64,000 bases of DNA from Caldilineaceae bacterium (lineage in GTDB: Bacteria > Chloroflexota > Anaerolineae > Caldilineales > Caldilineaceae). Below the pieces are notes generated by a model. The model made no database searches. It saw only the letters and a list, made by a program, of their open reading frames with translations, and was not told the origin of the DNA. The translations under genes were made by a program, and so were the position numbers. Below are positions 57,824 through 64,000 of this stretch, piece by piece (position 1 is the first letter of the stretch; each line of letters begins with the position of its first letter). The DNA is taken from positions 1 to 64,000 of the forward strand of contig JALHQH010000025.1 of the NCBI GenBank assembly GCA_022842065.1, written 5' to 3'.

Positions 57824-59740
57824 TTAGCCTTGGGCCTTGACTGTCATCCCGCGTTCTTGTGGGGTCAACACTTCCAGCACCTGGCAGGCCAATTCATAGC
57901 GGCCAAAGCTGGGCATCAGGTAGACGCCTTGGACGTGGGGTAATTCTTTGAGTTCGAGCAACAACTCCTGCGCCATCTTGACCCCTTCTTGGCGGCCATT
58001 GGCCCCAGCCTTGCGCATGCGTTCCAGCGCCTCTTCGCTGAGGGTAATGCCGGGCACTTCGTTGTGGAGGAAGCTGGCATGCCGATGGCTCTGCAGGGGC
58101 AGTACGCCAATCAGTACCGGCACCGGAAAGTCACCATAACGCTCTTCGTAGAGGGAAAGGAAGGCACGCCAGAGTTGCGCCGAATAGATCGGTTGAGTCA
58201 TGGTAAAGTGGGCACCGCCGGTCACTTTTTGGTGAAAGCGATCAACCTCTTCACCCAAATTGGGCCGCGTTGGATCACTGGCGACCGCGATGGTAAAGTT
58301 GCCCCGCTGCCCCATCTCGCGCCCCGACGCATCAAAACCCTGGTTGAACTTGTCGATCACGCGCACCAGGCCAATGCTATCCACATCATAGACCGGTGTA
58401 CTTTCCTGCGTGTCACCCAAGCTGGGCGGATCACCAGTCAGGGCCAGAATATTACGCACGCCCAAGGCATGGGCACCGATCAAATCGGCTTGCAACCCCA
58501 TGAGCGAGCGGTCGCGCGTGGTAAAGTGCAGAATTGTCTCGATCTCCGCCTGCTGCTGGATCTGGATACAAAGGGCAAGGGCACCCATGCGCACGCGCGC
58601 CATAGGGCTGTCGGCCACGTTGACCGCATCCGCGCCCATCGCCTTAGCATGGAGCGCCCCTTCAATCTGCTTCTGCGCGACAAAGGCACGTGGTGGATCG
58701 ACTTCGACGCTGATCACAAATTTGCCGTCACGGATCTTTTGCAGTAGACCGGTGGGGCGATCTTCATCTTCCAGCGCATAACCAACGGCGAGATCAGAGA
58801 GCTCGTCACCGACGACAATCCGATCCGGGAGTGGGGTCGCATCCTTATTTTTGGCGTTGAGATAACTATCCAGCCGTTCACGCATGGCGCGAATATGGAT
58901 TGGCGTTGTCCCGCAACAGCCACCTAACAAGCGCCCATTCTGCTCCAAGAAAAGGGGAACATGATGGGCAAAATATTCAGGGCTGGCGGGGTAGTAAAAA
59001 CGTCCTTCCACCCGTTCGGGAAAGCCGGCATTGGGCATGATGCTAAAGTGGGCTTCCGGCGCAGCCTTGTGCATGGCACTGAGGGCATTCAACATTTGGA
59101 CTGGCCCAACCCCACAGTTGACCCCGACCAGATCTACCCCAGCCGCGATCAGCCGTTCGGTGACAAGTTGGGGCGATAGGCCGGCACCGGTCAAGCCATC
59201 TTGCGCATAGGACATCGACGCCACAATCGGCAAGTCACAGAGATCACGCGCAGCGCGCACCGCGATCTTCAACTCTTCCAGGTCGCTAAAGGTCTCAAAG
59301 AGCAGCAAGTCGGCCCCCGCTTCCCAGAGCACCGAAATCTGCTCACGGAAGACTTCGTAGGCTTCTTCGGGGGTAATCTGCCCGAGTGGTTGTAGCCGCT
59401 TCCCCAGTGGCCCAATATCACCGGCAATAAAGATGGCGCGACCGGCCACCTCGCGCACATCGCGGACAAGACGCACCGCCTTAAAATTGAACTCGCGCAC
59501 ATGGTCACCCAGCCCGTATTCGGCCAGCCGGGTGCGATTGGCTCCAAAAGTGTGGCTCTTGATCACATCCGCGCCCGCCGAGGCATAGGCCTGATGGATC
59601 GTGGTAACCCAACCAGGGCGACTGACCACCAGTTGCTCCAGACATTGTTCACTGCTGGCGCCTTTGGCATAGAGCATCGTGCCCATGCCGCCATCACAGA
59701 GCAATGGCCCTTCTTGCAGTTTTTGTAAAAATGGATTCAT
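57824..59740 (-). CDS. Bifunctional homocysteine S-methyltransferase / methylenetetrahydrofolate reductase
   Basis: 638 residues from the ATG at 59740 (AGGA upstream; an ATG six codons earlier is less likely). The N-terminal 300 are a homocysteine methyltransferase barrel: [15 protein letters not shown], with the zinc Cys in VGVNCGVGP and GGCCGTTP. The C-terminal 320 are [47 protein letters not shown]. The fusion makes methyl-THF and passes its methyl group towards methionine. It links one-carbon units, possibly from the FchA/FolD pair, to methionine synthesis. Confidence 0.93.
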   Translation of the reverse strand: MNPFLQKLQEGPLLCDGGMGTMLYAKGASSEQCLEQLVVSRPGWVTTIHQAYASAGADVIKSHTFGANRTRLAEYGLGDHVREFNFKAVRLVRDVREVAGRAIFIAGDIGPLGKRLQPLGQITPEEAYEVFREQISVLWEAGADLLLFETFSDLEELKIAVRAARDLCDLPIVASMSYAQDGLTGAGLSPQLVTERLIAAGVDLVGVNCGVGPVQMLNALSAMHKAAPEAHFSIMPNAGFPERVEGRFYYPASPEYFAHHVPLFLEQNGRLLGGCCGTTPIHIRAMRERLDSYLNAKNKDATPLPDRIVVGDELSDLAVGYALEDEDRPTGLLQKIRDGKFVISVEVDPPRAFVAQKQIEGALHAKAMGADAVNVADSPMARVRMGALALCIQIQQQAEIETILHFTTRDRSLMGLQADLIGAHALGVRNILALTGDPPSLGDTQESTPVYDVDSIGLVRVIDKFNQGFDASGREMGQRGNFTIAVASDPTRPNLGEEVDRFHQKVTGGAHFTMTQPIYSAQLWRAFLSLYEERYGDFPVPVLIGVLPLQSHRHASFLHNEVPGITLSEEALERMRKAGANGRQEGVKMAQELLLELKELPHVQGVYLMPSFGRYELACQVLEVLTPQERGMTVKAQG

Positions 59741-59774
59741 CGTTTGTCCTAAAGTCAACGTTTACACCGATTTG

Positions 59775-60110
59775 TTTGAGCAAGGGATGACAGGGTGACA
59801 GGGTGAGGGGGTGACAGGGTGAGGGGGTGACAGGGTGAGGGGGTGACAAGGTGACAGGGGTGACAACTTGAAAACGCTTGGCCAGTATCCACTAGACACA
59901 GCCACTGCACTATCTTACGAAATGGGGTTAAAACCCCTTGCTAACAGCGAGAAGCCGCCTCAGCGGCTGAGAAAACGATCCTAGCCGCTGAGGCGGCTTC
60001 TCGTTGTCAGGCCGGGATTTGAATCCCGTTGTAAGATAGTGCAACAGTATCACCCCTTCACCTTGTCACCCCTTCACCTTGTCACCCCTTCACCTTGTCA
60101 CCCCTTCACC
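59775..60110. repeat. Palindromic array of the words GGTGACAGG/GGTGACAAG, with a second element inside
   Basis: Left arm tandem GGGTGACAGGGTGAG units, right arm CCCCTTCACCTTGTCA units. Its loop starts TTGAAAACGCTTGGCC, as at 54319-54420. Within that loop sits another palindrome, 59906-60043, bounded by perfect 13-bp arms TGCACTATCTTAC and enclosing the AGAAGCCGCC element (59943-60007). The last codons and stop of the DinB gene lie in the right arm. It covers the whole 357-bp gap. Confidence 0.8.
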
Positions 60111-61057
60111 CCTCCGGCGCGAAAGCGCCAGATATCTTCAGCATGTTCGGCACTGTGCAGGGCCAGACCATAAAAAAAGCCGGAGAGTAACCCGGTTTCG
60201 CTCCAACCGTAGTCACCCATGCTTGCCAGCGTTTCGTCGCTGGCGCCATCAAAATGGCGGAGCAGGCGCCGATGATAGGTCATCAAACCATCGCAGATGT
60301 CGATCATGTTCAAGCTAGCCCGTTCTGCCAGCAGTTTGGCGTTGATATCGTCCACGCCGTTGCCATCCAGCCACGGGGAGAGCGATTCCGACGCAACCGT
60401 CGGCCACTGTTTGACGACGATCTCCCCATATTCGTTCCAGGCCAACAGATGAACGAGCACATCGCGGATTGACCAGCTTCCACAGACATGCGTACTGATA
60501 ATCGTGGCTTCGTGGAGGCCGCTGATCCCATCCATGAGATTGTTATGCTGGCGCAACAGAAACGCCCGTAGATCAGCGCGCGACCAGCGTTGCAAGGAGC
60601 CGGCATAACGGTAAAGCTCCTGGCTGTGTAGCCGAGTATGGCGTACCATATGCGCTAGGAGCTCTTGTAAGATGAGGGTTCGTTCCCCCTCAGGGTATGG
60701 GTGCGCCAACGCCTGATCATCAAGGGCCGCGGCAAAATCGACCAGCTGTTGCCGGGCTTGATCGGCCGCCGCCAGAATTTCGGGCCAGGATCGATCACGA
60801 TCAAGTCCGGCGCGCTCGTCGTTGTGCAGCGGCGGACGGGCAAAGCCAGTGGCGGCAGAGCTACCATGGTGGGCCGCGATCAGGCGCTGACACTGATAGT
60901 CATCCCAAAAGGCGACATGCGCCATTAGCGCTTTGGGGGCCCAGCCATTTTCCATGTGCCCGGTCTCAATCTCGTGCTCATCGAGTAGGCCAAAGGTGCG
61001 GCAGAGACTAGCATAGGCGGCCTGCAACTGTCCAGCAAGTTCGTCTCCTGTACTCAT
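60098..61057 (-). CDS. Double DinB/ClbS-type protein
   Basis: 319 residues, two DinB-fold halves. First half: LLDEHEIETGHMENGWAPKA, LMAHVAFWDDYQC, LLAHMVRHTRLHSQE (His metal ligands). Second half: LRQHNNLMDGISGLHEATI, WSIRDVLVHLLAWNEYGEIV, LALHSAEHAEDIW. DinB-like proteins are metal-binding thiol-dependent enzymes or DNA-damage-linked proteins; duplicated forms are less common. The last five residues (GGVKG) are encoded by the adjoining repeat array. Role unknown. Confidence 0.82.
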   Translation of the reverse strand: MSTGDELAGQLQAAYASLCRTFGLLDEHEIETGHMENGWAPKALMAHVAFWDDYQCQRLIAAHHGSSAATGFARPPLHNDERAGLDRDRSWPEILAAADQARQQLVDFAAALDDQALAHPYPEGERTLILQELLAHMVRHTRLHSQELYRYAGSLQRWSRADLRAFLLRQHNNLMDGISGLHEATIISTHVCGSWSIRDVLVHLLAWNEYGEIVVKQWPTVASESLSPWLDGNGVDDINAKLLAERASLNMIDICDGLMTYHRRLLRHFDGASDETLASMGDYGWSETGLLSGFFYGLALHSAEHAEDIWRFRAGGVKG

Positions 61058-61142
61058 AATGTCTCTTTCTATACTATAGCAGAAGAATACAGATCCAAAC
61101 CTTACAAATTATGTAATCTTGCGACATCTGTCTTACTATAAA

Positions 61143-61176
61143 GAGGATCGGCGCAATTGACAAAACGCCGATCCTC
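61143..61176. terminator. Terminator after rhaM
   Basis: GAGGATCGGCG and CGCCGATCCTC pair perfectly around a 12-base AT-rich loop, 49 bp beyond the rhaM stop on the minus strand. Confidence 0.6.
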
Positions 61177-61224
61177 CAATTTTGCGCTAGCCCGCCTTGC
61201 CGCCGCCACGGTTTGGTGCCCTAC

Positions 61225-61545
61225 TCAGGCCAGATGAAAGACTTCTTCTAGGACTAAGAGCCCTTCATCGGGACGCTGCCCGGCGAGTTCCTCGAAATAG
61301 GGCCCCATTGCTGCCTGCCAGCGTTCATTGATTTCACGGGTAGCCATCCCCGCGCGGGCCGCCTCAAAATCGGGCGTTTCGAGATAGCCGACCAGCAGGC
61401 CATCGTCACGCAGAAAGAGGGAATAGTTGTGCCACCCCGTCTCGCGGAGGGCTTGTAACATCTCCTCCCAAACCGCTGCGTGGGCTTTTTTATACTCGAC
61501 CAGTTTGTCAGCCTTGACTTTGAGTAGGAAACAGACACGTTGCAT
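61225..61545 (-). CDS. rhaM: L-rhamnose mutarotase
   Basis: 106 residues from the ATG at 61545 (GGAGAAG upstream), within 2 of the E. coli protein. RVCFLLKVKADKLVEYKKAH places the catalytic His at 22, as in RhaM; GWHNYSLFLRDDGLLVGYLE and ERWQAAMGPYF follow. It interconverts alpha and beta L-rhamnose for uptake-linked breakdown. No other rhamnose gene is in the window. Confidence 0.9.
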   Translation of the reverse strand: MQRVCFLLKVKADKLVEYKKAHAAVWEEMLQALRETGWHNYSLFLRDDGLLVGYLETPDFEAARAGMATREINERWQAAMGPYFEELAGQRPDEGLLVLEEVFHLA

Positions 61546-61651
61546 ACGATACTTCTCCAATCATGACTTTATGGTTATTTAACGCCGCTCATTTAACTTG
61601 GATCGTTTTGGTGGGCAGGACAGTTGATCGTTGTCAGGTAGTAGATTACGG

Positions 61652-61903
61652 TCAGATTAGTATATCATGCCCGCTGAAAAGGTGAAGAATCTGATTGCGA
61701 TCCACTGTTTCTACAATAAAGCCCCGATCTTTTGCACCCCCACAGATCCATCGTTGGGGATTACCACTGAAAGGGCTACTGCGCGGCGCATTTTTGCGTT
61801 CGCCTAGGGTTTGCCCCGTCAAGTAGCGGGTAGTAAGATGGTCTAACGTTATTAACCGTAAGCCCTTACCCATCAGTAGCTTGTTACTATCATTGATGCG
61901 CAA
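61652..61903 (-). CDS. Doubtful small gene
   Basis: 83 residues with no family that I recognise (SSPFSGNPQRWICGGAKDR, FIVETVDRNQILHLF). It starts 2 bp from the divergent nuclease gene, leaving no room for promoters or a ribosome binding site, so either it is spurious or it is a relic. It is listed because no other feature explains 61546-61905. Confidence 0.3.
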   Translation of the reverse strand: MRINDSNKLLMGKGLRLITLDHLTTRYLTGQTLGERKNAPRSSPFSGNPQRWICGGAKDRGFIVETVDRNQILHLFSGHDILI

Positions 61904-61905
61904 CT

Positions 61906-64000
61906 ATGCCCAAACAATTTTTGCAATGGCGATGGGGCGCTTTGCCCCTCTTACTCTTAATTACTTTTGCCCATCCCGCTATACGTTGGCGCACAACCAA
62001 TGCCGCCACTTTAATACCAATCTACGCCCTGCAAGGCACCGGCCCAAGTTCCCCCTATGATCAAGCCTGGGTGGACAGCTATGGCCTTGTCACGGGCGTT
62101 GTGGCAGACGGCTTCTATCTGCAAGATCCCAGCGGTGATGGCGACCCGGCGACGAGTGATGGCATCTTTGTCTATACGCGACTGGTGCCAACCGTCCAAC
62201 CAGGGACGTGCATCGAGGTCGTGCGCGCGTTTGTCGATGAATTCTACGAGAAGACCGAACTCTCCCGCACTAAGGCCATTCAGCCCTCAACCCGCTGTGC
62301 CGTTACCGCCATCGATCCCGTTGCGCTACCCATCCCACGCTTGGGGGAAGCGGCGGGCGCACGCTGGGAAGCCTATGAAGGGATGGTGGTGGCCTTTGCG
62401 CCCTTCACGGGGACCGTCCAAGGTCCAACCCAACATTTTGCCGATGGCGAACGCGAGCTGGCCCTGCTCGATGCGCGGCTGGCGCCCTACGTTACAGGGG
62501 AACGGGTCTTCCAACACGACGGCACCGCCCACGCCAGCTTGCTCTACCTTAGTAATACGCTGGGCGCGCCTTTGCCTGATCTGGATTGGGGGCAAGCGGC
62601 CCGTGTCGGTCCAGCGGCAACCGACCCCATCACGACAACCCGTGCGATTCTCGACTATAACTTTGGCAAATATCAACTTCTGCTTTGGCCGGATGCACAG
62701 GTAACGCCCCTCGCCAAAGTGATAGCCGAAACTCGCCATGATGGTACGCTGGAGCAGACCGTTGCCGCCACCGCCGCCGACTTCACGCTCTGTATTTACA
62801 ATGTACATGGGTTGGGACGCGGGAGTGAACAGTATGCCGTGCCGCAGGAATATGATCAACAACTGGCCAAACGGGCCCGCACCATTGCCGAAAGTTTACA
62901 GGGCTGTACAATCATTGGCTTACAGGAAACTGGTACGCCTGAGGATGCCGAGCGACTGGCGGCTTTGCTGCGCGACAGTTTTGCTCTGGACTATGCGGCG
63001 GTGGCCATTGCCGGTCCCAATACGCAAAGCTTAGAATTCCCGCTGACCAACAGTCTGTTGTTCAGGCGCGATCGCGTCCAGCTGTTGGCGAGCCGTTTAC
63101 CACAGCACTGTTCACCGCAAGATTATGAAACCATCGTCATACCAGGTGAATGCCCGCCGGGTGAATATGCCCTTTTTGATCGCCCACCGCTGGTTGTCGA
63201 TCTGGCTGTCCAAGGGGCGTGGGGCGAACCATTTCCGCTCACGGTGATCGTCAACCATTGGAAGAGCAAGGGCGGCGACGAAAGTGTCAATGTTGTCCGG
63301 CGGACGGCCCAAGCCCGCCATGTGGCGACGCTGGTCCAAGCCATGATCGACGCCAACCCCGCCGCGCAGGTGGTCGTCTTGGGTGATCTGAATGACTATT
63401 ATCAGAGTGGTCCAGTCGAAGCGTTGCGCACAGGGGTCGAGCCGCCCTTGTTTCATCTCTATGCTTATTTGCCGGCCCAAGAAAATTATAGCTACATCTT
63501 TAATGGCGCCAGCCAAGTGCTCGATCACATCCTCGTCACTCCTGGGTTGACACCACAGATTGCCCTGGTTGATCCCGTGCGCATCAACGCCAACTACGCA
63601 GCGGGGGCCGCCGATCAGGTGGCGAACCTGGCGCGTTCCAGTGATCACGATCCCGTTGCGATAAAAATTCGCCCAGGTGGTGCGGCGATGCTTGGCGGCA
63701 ACCTTGGTCATCCGGGGATAACATTGCACATCTCACCCCCAGCACAATTGCCGCTGCACTCGACTATAACCGACGCACAAGGGGAGTTCAGATTTTGGGA
63801 TCTGCCGCCGGGCGATTACCATTTAACCATATTGGCACCACCCGAGCTGGCACCAAGCAGCGTCCAGGCAACCTTTGTCCAGTCGACCACGTTGGCGGCC
63901 GGCTATCACCACTGGGATGCGCCTAAGTTTACGCATCAGACAAGTGCGGTCGGGATGGCTACCATCTTTGTTGGATCGACCCTACTGGACCAGACCCGTC
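61906..64000 (+). CDS. Extracellular endonuclease, ExeM/NucH type, cut by the window end
   Basis: At least 698 residues, open to the last base. N-terminal hydrophobic signal (GALPLLLLITFAHPA). Residues about 45-220 resemble the OB-fold module of YhcR/ExeM nucleases (YGLVTGVVADGFYLQDPSGD, FVYTR, GMVVAFAP). The endonuclease/exonuclease/phosphatase domain follows: CIYNVHGLGRGSEQ, IIGLQETG (Glu), IVNHWKSKGGD, VVLGDLNDYYQS (Asp), SDHDPVAI (His). Past it, a carboxypeptidase-regulatory-like beta domain begins (DAQGEFRFWDLPPGDYHLTI). It should degrade extracellular DNA for nutrient use. Confidence 0.9.
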   Translation, partial: MPKQFLQWRWGALPLLLLITFAHPAIRWRTTNAATLIPIYALQGTGPSSPYDQAWVDSYGLVTGVVADGFYLQDPSGDGDPATSDGIFVYTRLVPTVQPGTCIEVVRAFVDEFYEKTELSRTKAIQPSTRCAVTAIDPVALPIPRLGEAAGARWEAYEGMVVAFAPFTGTVQGPTQHFADGERELALLDARLAPYVTGERVFQHDGTAHASLLYLSNTLGAPLPDLDWGQAARVGPAATDPITTTRAILDYNFGKYQLLLWPDAQVTPLAKVIAETRHDGTLEQTVAATAADFTLCIYNVHGLGRGSEQYAVPQEYDQQLAKRARTIAESLQGCTIIGLQETGTPEDAERLAALLRDSFALDYAAVAIAGPNTQSLEFPLTNSLLFRRDRVQLLASRLPQHCSPQDYETIVIPGECPPGEYALFDRPPLVVDLAVQGAWGEPFPLTVIVNHWKSKGGDESVNVVRRTAQARHVATLVQAMIDANPAAQVVVLGDLNDYYQSGPVEALRTGVEPPLFHLYAYLPAQENYSYIFNGASQVLDHILVTPGLTPQIALVDPVRINANYAAGAADQVANLARSSDHDPVAIKIRPGGAAMLGGNLGHPGITLHISPPAQLPLHSTITDAQGEFRFWDLPPGDYHLTILAPPELAPSSVQATFVQSTTLAAGYHHWDAPKFTHQTSAVGMATIFVGSTLLDQTR

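Noticed and set aside
59775..60110. CRISPR-like array (regular short repeats)
   Set aside because: Units are 8-16 bp with no unique spacers of constant length, arranged as inverted arms; no cas genes are present.

Overview
The window is a 64 kb piece of a bacterial chromosome, moderately GC-rich in most genes, with several AT-rich patches. I infer a member of Chloroflexota, most likely of Anaerolineae/Caldilineae type. The grounds are gene content and style: BMP-type ABC transport, FAS1/LysM/PA14 surface proteins, STAND ATPases with TPRs, a kinase fused to a formylglycine-generating-enzyme-like domain, a fused homocysteine methyltransferase/MTHFR, a decaprenyl-phosphate phosphoribosyltransferase-like UbiA protein, and secreted proteins ending in a short FLPLIxR/YLPWVxR tail. 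I see no rRNA or tRNA, no CRISPR array and no intact transposase. The taxonomic call is inference; no marker gene is decisive.

Layout. 0-3.5 kb is an accessory, decaying region: small RHH/toxin-antitoxin-like genes, a Uma2 nuclease, a fused antitoxin/retropepsin remnant, several degenerate copies of one protein C-terminus, and large palindromes. 3.5-7.6 kb is a BMP-type nucleoside/sugar ABC operon (binding lipoprotein, double ATPase, one permease; the usual second permease is missing). 8-9.3 kb is a FAS1 surface protein with an LPVTG tail. 9.7-25.7 kb holds mostly housekeeping and regulatory genes: TlyA, UbiA-like DPPR synthase, a PHP-AlbA fusion, Lon, a FchA-FolD folate pair, a large membrane protein, an RNase H-like protein, an MBL hydrolase and a STAND ATPase. 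25.8-28 kb carries an orphan antitoxin, BrnT/BrnA and two small secreted proteins. 28.1-33.5 kb has a clostripain, a dead sugar-permease gene carrying two palindromic insertions, a beta-CASP nuclease and a LysM/PA14 protein. 33.6-43.3 kb has an IlvD/Edd dehydratase, a candidate ncRNA, a SWIM protein, a flippase-like protein, UDP-glucose dehydrogenase, an active/inactive M16 protease pair, AcpS, a YbaK-type deacylase and PspC. 43.4-46.4 kb pairs KduD with a divergent toroid-type carbohydrate protein. 46.5-49.4 kb is an AT-rich island with an M23 peptidase and a lipoprotein. 49.5-64 kb holds a TetR/DUF4260 operon, a GIN-domain lipoprotein, a Ser/Thr kinase-FGE protein, a PD-(D/E)XK protein, a sulfatase, an AbiEii-like pair, a GNAT, the HMT-MTHFR fusion, a double DinB protein, RhaM and an ExeM-type nuclease cut by the window end.

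How genes work together. One-carbon metabolism appears twice (FchA/FolD at 17.4-19 kb; HMT-MTHFR at 57.8-59.7 kb). Sugar-acid and glycan use recurs (IlvD/Edd, KduD, toroid protein, sulfatase, RhaM, a relic MalG-type permease). Cell-surface remodelling is represented by FAS1, LysM, M23 and the kinase.

The most unusual signal is structural. Gaps between genes are filled by palindromes whose arms are tandem iterations of a short word, different at each family of loci. Two such elements sit inside the dead permease gene with copies of the same 5-bp target (CAGGC) at each junction, which shows that they move. Other points of note are a FolD lacking the cyclohydrolase lysine and glutamine beside a stand-alone FchA cyclohydrolase, a T9 tract that breaks the signal peptide of the M23 peptidase, and a consensus promoter-to-terminator unit of about 200 nt with no credible gene.
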